Source: CAMCYM01 sp041191165
GTDB lineage: Bacteria > Bacteroidota > Bacteroidia > Flavobacteriales_D > Sanyastnellaceae
DNA: 6,548 nucleotides
Direction of reading: 5' to 3'
Assembly: GCA_041191165.1 (NCBI GenBank)
Contig: JBEEPJ010000118.1
Coordinates: 1-6,548, forward strand
A program made the translations under genes and the position numbers. This document shows positions 1-6,548 of the stretch, in pieces (within the stretch, counting starts at the first letter, position 1; every line of letters begins with the position of its first letter). The notes below the pieces were generated by a model that worked only from the letters and a program-made list of their open reading frames with translations, did no database searches and was not told the origin of the DNA.

Positions 1-947
1 TCCAGCAAGGTCCAGGGGCGCGGGGCGCCAGGGGTATCCTCGCCGCGCAGGTGCCAGCCGTTGCCCTGTGCTGTGGGGTTGGGCCAAGCGGTCACCGCAG
101 TCGCTTCGATGGTGGCTTCGGAGATGCCGTTGGGGTTGACGCTGAGGTTTTGGTAGCGGGCCGTCACGGGCAGTCCGAAGGCGGTCGTGACCTCGAGCAG
201 GGGGAAACCCTTGCCCTGTCCCCACCACTGATAGATGACCTGCTCCCGGTCGAAGGCAAAGGGCGTTCCGAGGTCAGGGATGAGCAGGCTGTCCGATGCG
301 TTGAGCAACGTGCGGGTGCGCAGGACCGGGAAGCTGCCTCCGGGCAAGAGGAGCGTGCCGTAGCCGTCGGCTGTGATTTGGCGGGTTTGGTCTAACCAAT
401 AACCGAGAACCCCTTGCAAGTCCAGGGCGAACGAGGCAGAGCTGTTGAGCGACGCGCCGTAGCTGCAGGGCAGGGGCAGCAACTCGTCGATGTCGCTGTA
501 GGTCACCGGCAGGTCGAAGCCGCTGGAGGTCAGCCCCACACCGCAGATGGTGTAATGGTTTCCGTCGGTCTGGTAGAAGTTGTTAAATCCGTCGATGGGG
601 ATGTCGATGGGAAGCTGGCCGCCGAAGTCCGGGAAGGTCGTGGGCAGGAAGAAGTCGCTCTGGTAGGCGGGGTTGAAAGGGCTGTTGAAGGTGAACAGCG
701 CGGTGATGGAGGCGGCACTCAGGGGCTGAGGCGTGAGCGGCGCGTCGTTGAGGGGCTGCAAGTCGCTGAAGTCCCAAGTGGCGTTGGGCCCCGCGGCCTC
801 CAGGTCAGAAAGCGGCGCTGTGGCATCCACCAGCGGATAGGTGACGCCGGCTTGCGGCATGTCGGCCGAGGTCAGCTGGAAGGGGGCCTGTGCGCGGGCC
901 GCGGTGGCCAGTGCGAAGGCAAGCAGAAGCAGGGAGGGGCGGGTCAT
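1..947 (-). CDS. Secreted protein with T9SS type A sorting domain (partial, 3' end outside window)
   Basis: An open frame runs from ATG at 947 to the window edge with no stop: 315 codons, C-terminus missing. The start is MTRPSLLLLAFALATAARAQ, a typical Sec signal peptide; cleavage is expected after the A-R-A at residues 17-19, leaving Gln20 first, common in Bacteroidota exports. The ectodomain has WDFS at 58-61, CSYG at 161-164, DGYGTLLLP at 194-202 followed by a VLR triplet at 208-210, and WW at 241-242. I recognise this pattern from many uncharacterised Bacteroidota secreted proteins; no enzyme motif is visible. C135 and C161 are the only cysteines and could form a disulfide. Near the edge, WPNP at 288-291 followed by HLRG marks the start of a T9SS type A sorting domain (Por_Secre_tail type), which directs passage through the outer membrane and is then normally removed. 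An in-frame TAG at 999-1001 precedes the ATG with no other ATG between, which supports this start. The T9SS cargo call is strong; the function is unknown. Confidence 0.85.
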   Translation of the reverse strand, partial: MTRPSLLLLAFALATAARAQAPFQLTSADMPQAGVTYPLVDATAPLSDLEAAGPNATWDFSDLQPLNDAPLTPQPLSAASITALFTFNSPFNPAYQSDFFLPTTFPDFGGQLPIDIPIDGFNNFYQTDGNHYTICGVGLTSSGFDLPVTYSDIDELLPLPCSYGASLNSSASFALDLQGVLGYWLDQTRQITADGYGTLLLPGGSFPVLRTRTLLNASDSLLIPDLGTPFAFDREQVIYQWWGQGKGFPLLEVTTAFGLPVTARYQNLSVNPNGISEATIEATAVTAWPNPTAQGNGWHLRGEDTPGAPRPWTLL

Positions 948-983
948 GGCAAAGCGAAATAGAGGACTACAGTTCCTGAGGTT

Positions 984-1001
984 GAAAGGTAAGGAAATCT
1001 A
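984..1001 (-). promoter_or_regulatory. Possible promoter for the T9SS cargo gene
   Basis: The 91-bp gap between tamB and the secreted-protein gene is clearly more AT-rich than its flanks on this stretch. Read on the minus strand it contains two overlapping-range near-matches to the Bacteroidota -7 element TAnnTTTG: TAGATTTC (1001-994) and TACCTTTC (991-984), each 7 of 8 allowing the last base. The second lies 36 nt upstream of the ATG. No convincing TTG-type -33 element sits about 20 bp upstream of either; a TTG at 1007-1005 is too close. The region could still be read through from tamB, as no terminator hairpin was seen. Confidence 0.25.
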
Positions 1002-1038
1002 TATCAAGGGGAACGGAAGGAATGTGCAGGGGCATGGG

Positions 1039-4000
1039 TTACCGCTCCGGGGTGGGGGAGGGGTCGGGCGTGGGTTCACTTTCGACTTTCGTTTCGGGTT
1101 CGGCGGGCGGTGTGGCGCGGCCCTCTTCCGGAGCATCGTCGCTTGAGTTGCGGGGCTGGCGCCGCCCGCGAAACATGTCCCGGAAGTAGGCAAATTCCTT
1201 TCGGTATCGCACACCTACCCCTTGCGTAGAGGTGCCCTCTTGCCCGGGAATGATCGGATTCATCTGGGTGTAGCCGGTGACCTGGAAAGCGCCGCCCGGT
1301 TTGAGGTCGTAGCTCACGCGCACGTCCTGCACCTGGAAGTCCTGGGCGTTGCCGCCCGTGAGACGCTGGGTGCCTACGGCGCCTTCGATTTGGAGGCGGT
1401 CGTCGAGCAGGCGGGTGCTGAGGGCCACGGCCAGCGCCTGTTCCCCGCTGACGGCATCCGCTCCGTAGTCGAGCCCGACGTCCAGGTCGTTCGAAGCCTG
1501 CGAAAGCCAGTTGCCCACCTGGGCGGCGAGGAAATCCGTGCTTCGCTCTTGCAAGCCCGTCGTTCCGATGGCGGCGGTGGTGGGGTCGGGGGAGAGGAAC
1601 TGCTGCAGCACCAGCAAGCTGATGGCCTGCCGGTTGAGTTCCTCCTCGTTGATGAGCGCACTTTCTACGAGCGCTTGGATGCGTGTATCCGCCTGGGGAA
1701 CTTTGATTTGGAACCCGATATCCGGCCGCATCAGATTGCCCTGCAGTCCCAAGACCAAGTCCACATCCATGCGCCCCGGCAACCCGGTTTCGTTGGGGAG
1801 CAGCTCCTGCAGTCGGGTGCGGACCCGATAGCGGGTGTCGAGATCGATTTCGGCGGCGTAGGGATCCCCGAACCAGGTGATCGTCCCCCCGGGGTCCACC
1901 ACGAACTTCTTGTTGATGACGTTTTGCAACGTAAACAAATAAGATCCCTGCACCACCTCCAGCCCGCCCGTCATGGCGAAGCGTTCGAAGTCATCGATGT
2001 TGAGGTTGAGGGCGCCGCGGACAGCACCTGTGATCTCATCGCCCACCGCTTCGTCGAAGATGATGCGCGCAGTAGCCGCTTCCGTGATGTCCAGGGCGAG
2101 GTTGAGGCGGATGCGGGTGGGATTGGCGACTTTCTGTTCTGCTGAGTCGACCACCGGGCTGCGAAACTGGATGAAGTCGGCGTAGGTGGCATCGACCGCG
2201 CCATCGAGCGGCAGGGCGAAGACCGTCCCGGATTCCGTGCGCAACCGGGCGTCGATGTTGAGCCGGTCATCGTAGCCGAAGACGTTGAGGTCGCCCGTGG
2301 CATAGGCCGTCCCGAAGAAGTAGTCGTTGTCCTTGCGCGTGAGCTCCATCAGGTGCATGGGTTCTTTGCCCAAGTCCAAACTCACATCATAACTCCACTT
2401 TTCGAACTGCGTATGCAACAGCGTGCCAGTCAACACCGCGCGGTGCCCTTGGTCATCCGTGAAGACCCAGTTGTCCAACCCGATGAAGTCGGGGTCCAGC
2501 ACCAGGGCGCCCTGCAATCCGAAGGTGGTGCCGAGATAGCCGATGCGGGCCGTGGCGTCGTTGGCGGCGAGCCGGCCGCGGAGCACCGGGGCTTCATAGG
2601 TGCCGGTGATGTCCACGCGGCCGGAAAGTCCGCCGCTCAGGGCGAGCTCGTCCGGGTCCACCACGAGGGCGGTCCACGCAAGGGGCAGGTCGCGGAGCTG
2701 GGCCCGCAGCCGGATGGGCGCATTCATCTCAAACGGCGTCCGCCCCGACACGGAAACCCGCTCCCGCCCCCCTTCGTGGGCAGACACCCACACCGACCCG
2801 CCCTCGAGATTGCCCTCCCAGCCGGCTTGCAGTTTCTCGAGCCGCGCCTCGCCCACCACCCCGTCGAGCACTTGGGCATCCGCCCGCAGCGACCAGTCGC
2901 CCAGCGGCGCGCACACTTCGGCCTCCGCCTTCAATTCCCGCCAAGCCAGCGCCGGTACCCCCCACCGCGACAAATCCGGCATGTGATCGCTTTGCACCCA
3001 AACCTTCACGGCGTCATGGCTCTCCGGTCCCACACTTCCCTCGAGTTCGATGGCGATGCCCTCGCCCTCCCAGCGGAAATTCTCGAGCCGCCCCCGCCAC
3101 CCCGCGGCACTCGGCGTCCACGACATACAGGCCGGCACATCGCTCAGCACCAGCTGCTCCCCACCCAACGGCACGGTCGCCTCATACAAGTCCACCCACC
3201 AATCCTCCCCCACGGAAGACACCTCCGAGCGGATCATCAGCGGCTCATCGTCCCAGCCCGCCCAGGCCAAATCTATTTTCCAAGTCGAATCGGCGTGGAC
3301 ATCGATGGCGAGGTCCGTCAGCAGGGATTCCCCGGCTTGGGTGACGCGCTGGGTTTGGACTGTGCCGAAGAGTTCGTAAGACGTTCCATCGAGCTCCAGA
3401 AAGACGTCTTCCGCCGCCCAATCCTCCCAACCTACTTTGTCGCTGTCGATCCGCGCCGAGATGCCGCGTTCCCCCAATCGCGCTTGGACGGAGGTTCCGT
3501 CGGCCAGGGTCAACGGAAGCTGCAACACTGCCGCCACCGGTTCGAAGCGCCTCAAGGAGAATGAAGTGGCAAAAACGGGGACTGCCACCTGCTTCTCGGC
3601 CCGGGTCCGCTGGTGGTCAAGCCATGCGGTCCACTGCGCGATATCGGTGGAGGTGCGCAGGTTGCCCTGGGTCAGGTCGGACTCCCAACGGGCTTCGGCG
3701 ATGGCTCCGTCCCACGACCCGAAGAGGTCGAAACGCGAGATCATCCGGGGCACCCCACCGTCGAGCAATAGGGCGTTTCGAAGTCCCATTTTGAATCGGT
3801 ATTGCCCCCGGCTGTCGCGCCTGAGTTCAAGGTCATTTTGGGCCACGAGCTTCCAATCGGCGCCACTCCCGGGTTCAATCCCTTCCCACTCGCCCTGGAT
3901 GCCCAGCTCCCAGTCGCCATCGTCGCCGGGTTCCCAGGTGAATGCCTCGCGCATGGGCCACAGGCCGCCTTCGCTCTGCAGTTCGCCCGTCCACCGACCC

Positions 4001-5547
4001 GGAAAGCGCGCCGTTCCTGCATCTCCCTCGCCGCGCCCGGCCTCCCAGGTGCCCTTCGCCCCCCATTTGCCCAGCTGCGCCCAGGCGGGTGAGGCCGTCT
4101 GCGCTTCCAGTTCCCAAGTGCAATTTTGGGGCCATCCGTCCGCCCCAAACCCGGTCAGCCGCGCCCGCACCTCGGCATCCAAGGGCAGGGGAGAGGCCAA
4201 GTCCATCCACTGCTCCACCGGCACGCGCGCGGCGGCGAGGGTGGCGTCCCAGTGTTGCTGCCCCGGCGCGACCTCCACCCGAAGCTCGGGCCCATCCCGG
4301 CGGCTGCTCGAGAGCACAACCTTGCCCCGACGGTCATCTTTGCGCAGGGTCAGGAGCGCGTCGGGTCCCTGGGCGAGCAAGGGCGCGAGCGAGGCCTCCC
4401 AATCCGCTGGCAACACCTCGGCGGGCAGGGTGCGTGCCGTTTCCAGCAGTCCCGCCCAGCGCAAGTTGCAGCGGGCATCCGCATCCGGCAAGTTGGCGAA
4501 GAGTTCCCGTCCTGGCAGGGCCGCAGCGCCTCCGCCCGAACTGGATTTCCAAGCAAACCGAGCCATCTCCAACATTTTCAGCCGGTTGCCCCACTCGAGT
4601 TCGTGCAAAGTCACCTCCCCCCCTTGCGGTCCCTGCTTCCAATCCGCGTTCCACTTCCAGCCGGCCATCAGCGCGTTGCCCGCCGCAGCCTCCCAGGCGG
4701 TGGGCACCCCAGCCAATGCCAGCCAAGGCTTCCACCCCCCGCGCTCCGAGGACGGACCACCGGCCGATGGAATTTCCCCCCGCACCCCGCCTTCCACGGC
4801 ACCCCTTTCCCAATCCCAGCGTCCCCGGCCGGCGAGGGTGGCCTCAGGCCCGCCCGACAGCCGCAGATCTTCCAGACGCCAATCCAGCCCTGCGCTGTCC
4901 GTGCGCAACGCCATCCCCGAGAGCGCAACCTGGCCGGGAGGAAGCAGGTGGTCCCCCAGGCTATCCCGGTACACGCCCGGTTCCCAGCGCAATCCCATCT
5001 CTGCCAACTGCAGCGCACCTTCGCCGCCCTCCCAGGCCAAATCCTCCAGCCGCAACGTCGTCAACGTACCGCCCACCTGCCAACCCGCCTCGTCCACGGT
5101 CCAGTCCAGTTCTGTGATGTCGATGTGGCCCCAACGTAGACCCCAGGCCAAGGGCTCTCCCGCCTCGGACGGGGGAAGCCGCCTCCACCACGCGAGCAGG
5201 GGCGTGAGATGAACCTCGCCTGGCCCCACCTCCAGCGTGCCCAGCACCCCGTGCAAGGCGTCGATCTCCCAGCCCCGAAGCTCGATGGCCTCCAGCGCGA
5301 CCATGGCTGGCTCCGAAGGCGCCGCGGTATCGTACACCGCCAACCCCTCGAGCCGCAGCGCCAATTTCCACCACGGGAAGCGAATGCGGTCCAGCCCGAT
5401 GCGCACCCCCCATTCCTCCGAAACCCCATTGACCACCCGCTCCACCGCCCAGCGTTGAACTTGAGGGATGTGCAGCGCCCCCGCCGTCGCCATCAGCAGC
5501 AACAGCAGACCCAGGAGGATCCGAAACGAGATGCGGAGTAAACGCAT
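1039..5547 (-). CDS. tamB: TamB/DUF490 family translocation and assembly module protein
   Basis: Complete 1502-residue protein, a usual size for Bacteroidota TamB proteins. TamB-like proteins are anchored in the inner membrane and span the periplasm as a long beta-taco; they are linked to outer-membrane protein assembly and phospholipid transport. Residues about 5-25 form one hydrophobic segment (LLGLLLLL) with Arg before it, a signal anchor, followed by IPQVQ and a VxIGLDRIRF stretch typical of AsmA/TamB N-termini. Residues about 30-1000 are low-conservation beta-rich sequence. The C-terminal TamB domain shows GTAYATG at 1079-1085, TWFGDPY around W1225, and NRQAISLLVLQQF at 1305-1317, all family-like. 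It ends with GVGVRYRKEF and an acidic, Pro-rich tail of about 43 residues. The ATG is the first possible: an in-frame TAA lies at 5566-5568. It is divergent from tsaD and has a 91-bp gap to the downstream secreted gene. The family assignment is firm; the exact cargo, and whether a TamA-like partner exists, cannot be seen here. Confidence 0.9.
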   Translation of the reverse strand: MRLLRISFRILLGLLLLLMATAGALHIPQVQRWAVERVVNGVSEEWGVRIGLDRIRFPWWKLALRLEGLAVYDTAAPSEPAMVALEAIELRGWEIDALHGVLGTLEVGPGEVHLTPLLAWWRRLPPSEAGEPLAWGLRWGHIDITELDWTVDEAGWQVGGTLTTLRLEDLAWEGGEGALQLAEMGLRWEPGVYRDSLGDHLLPPGQVALSGMALRTDSAGLDWRLEDLRLSGGPEATLAGRGRWDWERGAVEGGVRGEIPSAGGPSSERGGWKPWLALAGVPTAWEAAAGNALMAGWKWNADWKQGPQGGEVTLHELEWGNRLKMLEMARFAWKSSSGGGAAALPGRELFANLPDADARCNLRWAGLLETARTLPAEVLPADWEASLAPLLAQGPDALLTLRKDDRRGKVVLSSSRRDGPELRVEVAPGQQHWDATLAAARVPVEQWMDLASPLPLDAEVRARLTGFGADGWPQNCTWELEAQTASPAWAQLGKWGAKGTWEAGRGEGDAGTARFPGRWTGELQSEGGLWPMREAFTWEPGDDGDWELGIQGEWEGIEPGSGADWKLVAQNDLELRRDSRGQYRFKMGLRNALLLDGGVPRMISRFDLFGSWDGAIAEARWESDLTQGNLRTSTDIAQWTAWLDHQRTRAEKQVAVPVFATSFSLRRFEPVAAVLQLPLTLADGTSVQARLGERGISARIDSDKVGWEDWAAEDVFLELDGTSYELFGTVQTQRVTQAGESLLTDLAIDVHADSTWKIDLAWAGWDDEPLMIRSEVSSVGEDWWVDLYEATVPLGGEQLVLSDVPACMSWTPSAAGWRGRLENFRWEGEGIAIELEGSVGPESHDAVKVWVQSDHMPDLSRWGVPALAWRELKAEAEVCAPLGDWSLRADAQVLDGVVGEARLEKLQAGWEGNLEGGSVWVSAHEGGRERVSVSGRTPFEMNAPIRLRAQLRDLPLAWTALVVDPDELALSGGLSGRVDITGTYEAPVLRGRLAANDATARIGYLGTTFGLQGALVLDPDFIGLDNWVFTDDQGHRAVLTGTLLHTQFEKWSYDVSLDLGKEPMHLMELTRKDNDYFFGTAYATGDLNVFGYDDRLNIDARLRTESGTVFALPLDGAVDATYADFIQFRSPVVDSAEQKVANPTRIRLNLALDITEAATARIIFDEAVGDEITGAVRGALNLNIDDFERFAMTGGLEVVQGSYLFTLQNVINKKFVVDPGGTITWFGDPYAAEIDLDTRYRVRTRLQELLPNETGLPGRMDVDLVLGLQGNLMRPDIGFQIKVPQADTRIQALVESALINEEELNRQAISLLVLQQFLSPDPTTAAIGTTGLQERSTDFLAAQVGNWLSQASNDLDVGLDYGADAVSGEQALAVALSTRLLDDRLQIEGAVGTQRLTGGNAQDFQVQDVRVSYDLKPGGAFQVTGYTQMNPIIPGQEGTSTQGVGVRYRKEFAYFRDMFRGRRQPRNSSDDAPEEGRATPPAEPETKVESEPTPDPSPTPER

Positions 5548-5560
5548 GGCGGCGATAGCG

Positions 5561-5568
5561 GAAAATTA
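5561..5568 (-). promoter_or_regulatory. Candidate -7 element for tamB
   Basis: On the minus strand this reads TAATTTTC, a 7 of 8 match to the Bacteroidota -7 consensus TAnnTTTG, ending 13 nt before the tamB ATG. About 21 bp further upstream the strand reads TTTA, a partial match to the -33 TTTG/TTG element; that TTTA lies inside the complementary strand of the tsaD -7 site. The position and the AT-rich setting in a GC-rich genome support it, but it is a short motif found by eye. Confidence 0.4.
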
Positions 5569-5589
5569 CGGCAAAGCGGGAGGTGGAAG

Positions 5590-5597
5590 TAAATTTG
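5590..5597 (+). promoter_or_regulatory. Candidate -7 element for tsaD
   Basis: TAAATTTG is an exact match to the Bacteroidota -7 consensus TAnnTTTG. It ends 15 nt before the tsaD ATG, so transcription would begin only about 5-10 nt upstream of the start codon, giving a very short leader without a Shine-Dalgarno site. The -33 region, about 20 bp upstream, reads TTAC (5566-5569), only a partial match to TTTG. The exact -7 match in the only AT-rich patch next to the gene makes this the best promoter candidate in the window. Confidence 0.5.
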
Positions 5598-5612
5598 GCC
5601 TGAACTTTCCCC

Positions 5613-6548
5613 ATGACCACAAAAGCCGTGCCGCCCGCCGTGCCGCCCGCCGTGCCGCCCGCCCTCCCGCGCATCTTGGCCATCGAGTCCTCGTGCGACG
5701 ACACCTCCGTGGCGGTGATCGAAGGGCCGCGTGTCCTGTCGAACCGTGTGGCAGACCAAACCGTCCACGCCCAATACGGAGGCGTGGTGCCCGAGCTGGC
5801 CTCCCGGGCACACGCCCAGCACATCGTGCCGGTGGTCGATGCCGCCCTGCGCGAGGCCGGACTCGCCCCCGGTCAGCTCGATGCGGTGGCGTTCACCCAG
5901 GGGCCCGGCCTCCTCGGCTCGCTGCTGGTGGGCAGCTCGTTCGCCCAGGCTTGGGCGTGGGCCCACGGCTTGCCGGCCATCCCCGTGCACCACATGCACG
6001 CCCACGTGCTGGCCCACTTCCTCGGCGACGGTCCGCCTCCGGCGTTGCCTTTTCTGTGCCTGACCGTCTCGGGCGGCCACACCCAGATCATTCGGGTGGA
6101 CAGCCCCAACCGCATGGTCCAGCTGGGCACCACCCTCGACGACGCCGCCGGCGAAGCCTTTGACAAGCTCGCCAAGCTCCTGGGCCTCCCATACCCCGGC
6201 GGCCCGCTCGTGGACCGCTTGGCCCAAGAAGGCGACCCCCGGGCCTTCCCCTTTACGCGTCCCCAGGTCCCGGGCCTGGACATGAGCTTCTCCGGCCTCA
6301 AAACCCAGGTCCTCCAGTTCCTGCAGCGCCGCCTGGCCCAAGACGCGGGGTTCCTCGAACGCCACCGCGCGGACGTCTGCGCATCCGTGCAGCACACCAT
6401 CCTGGACATCCTCCTGGACAAACTCGACCGCGCCGTCACCTCGACGGGCATCCGCACGGTGGCCATCGCCGGCGGCGTCTCCGCCAACTCCGGCCTGCGC
6501 GCCCGCCTGCAAGCCCGCACCCAAGAAGGCTGGCAGGTCCACATCCCC
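5613..6548 (+). CDS. tsaD: tRNA N6-adenosine threonylcarbamoyltransferase TsaD (partial, 3' end outside window)
   Basis: TsaD (formerly Gcp/YgjD) transfers the threonylcarbamoyl group from threonylcarbamoyl-AMP onto A37 of ANN-decoding tRNAs, working with TsaB and TsaE in the cytosol. The frame stays open for 312 codons to the window edge. Kae1/TsaD signatures appear in order: AIESSCDDTSVAV from residue 23, the HHMHAH metal-binding motif at 126-131 (ligands expected H127 and H131), SGGHTQI at 153-159, DDAAGEAFDK at 176-185, MSFSGLK at 224-230 and GGVSAN at 287-292. Roughly 30-40 residues are missing, including the late CTDN segment that holds the third metal ligand. An in-frame TGA at 5601-5603 and no other ATG nearby support the start at 5613. 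That start gives an N-terminal extension of about 18 residues over the E. coli enzyme, made of a VPPA repeat; a GTG at 5652 would be a shorter alternative. It is transcribed divergently from tamB. Function is highly certain. Confidence 0.97.
   Translation, partial: MTTKAVPPAVPPAVPPALPRILAIESSCDDTSVAVIEGPRVLSNRVADQTVHAQYGGVVPELASRAHAQHIVPVVDAALREAGLAPGQLDAVAFTQGPGLLGSLLVGSSFAQAWAWAHGLPAIPVHHMHAHVLAHFLGDGPPPALPFLCLTVSGGHTQIIRVDSPNRMVQLGTTLDDAAGEAFDKLAKLLGLPYPGGPLVDRLAQEGDPRAFPFTRPQVPGLDMSFSGLKTQVLQFLQRRLAQDAGFLERHRADVCASVQHTILDILLDKLDRAVTSTGIRTVAIAGGVSANSGLRARLQARTQEGWQVHIP
5625..5663 (+). repeat. 12-bp tandem repeat inside the tsaD 5' end
   Basis: GCCGTGCCGCCC is repeated three times without mismatch, followed by a partial fourth copy (GCC), 39 bp in all. 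The unit is a multiple of three, so it encodes an in-frame repeat of Ala-Val-Pro-Pro at residues 5-17 of TsaD, just before the conserved ILAIESSCDD core. Copy-number change would lengthen or shorten this tail without a frameshift. Confidence 0.9.

Noticed and set aside
51..962. Plus-strand open frames opposite the secreted-protein gene
   Set aside because: The minus-strand frame has a signal peptide and T9SS sorting motif, so the plus-strand frames are shadows; their composition is Gly/Val/Gln-rich and motif-free.
1021..1041. Possible terminator hairpin after tamB
   Set aside because: Only a very short imperfect inverted repeat (TGC/GCA) is present with no U-tract, too weak to call.
1222..3564. 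Plus-strand open frames of 307 and 403 codons opposite tamB
   Set aside because: His/Arg/Gly/Pro-rich translations without recognisable motifs; they are frame shadows of the TamB C-terminal half.
3437..5212. Long plus-strand open frame (591 codons) opposite tamB
   Set aside because: It is antisense to a confidently assigned TamB, is rich in Ser, Arg and Pro with no domain-like pattern, and long antisense frames are expected in high-G+C coding DNA.
5625..5663. Tandem repeat as a CRISPR or regulatory repeat array
   Set aside because: The 12-bp units are directly adjacent with no spacers and lie in frame inside a coding region.
5493..6542. Minus-strand open frame of 349 codons opposite tsaD
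   Set aside because: It covers a gene with unmistakable TsaD motifs and runs across the divergent promoter region; its translation looks like complement of tsaD codons.

Overview
The window most likely comes from a high-G+C member of the Bacteroidota. Three independent signs point there. The left-hand gene encodes a secreted protein whose signal peptide is followed by Gln and whose C-terminal part opens a type IX secretion (T9SS) type A sorting domain (WPNP). The central gene is a Bacteroidota-style TamB of about 1500 residues. The promoter-like sites between genes resemble the Bacteroidota -7 element TAnnTTTG. No Shine-Dalgarno-like stretch is obvious before any of the three starts, which also fits. 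G+C looks well above 60% by eye (not computed). I cannot name a genus.

Layout. Positions 1-947 (minus strand) hold the 5' 315 codons of a T9SS-sorted secreted protein whose 3' end lies outside the window. A 91-bp gap (948-1038) contains weak promoter-like sequence for it. Positions 1039-5547 (minus) hold one very long complete gene, a TamB/DUF490 family protein with an N-terminal membrane anchor, a tryptophan-rich middle, a conserved C-terminal TamB domain and a Pro/Glu-rich tail. A 65-bp AT-rich divergent intergenic region (5548-5612) carries back-to-back -7-like elements. Positions 5613-6548 (plus) hold the first 312 codons of tsaD, the tRNA threonylcarbamoyladenosine transferase; its 3' end is cut by the window edge. 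A 12-bp tandem repeat lies in its first codons.

How the genes relate. TsaD is a cytosolic tRNA-modification enzyme. TamB works in the periplasm between inner and outer membrane. The T9SS cargo is exported across the same envelope, but nothing in the sequence shows that it depends on TamB. The gene set is core housekeeping and envelope biology. I found no mobile element, CRISPR array, RNA gene, defence system or biosynthetic cluster, and no evidence of a new system. The points most worth a second look are the strong tryptophan bias of the N-terminal two thirds of TamB, the in-frame repeat at the tsaD start, and the mirror-like divergent promoter region.
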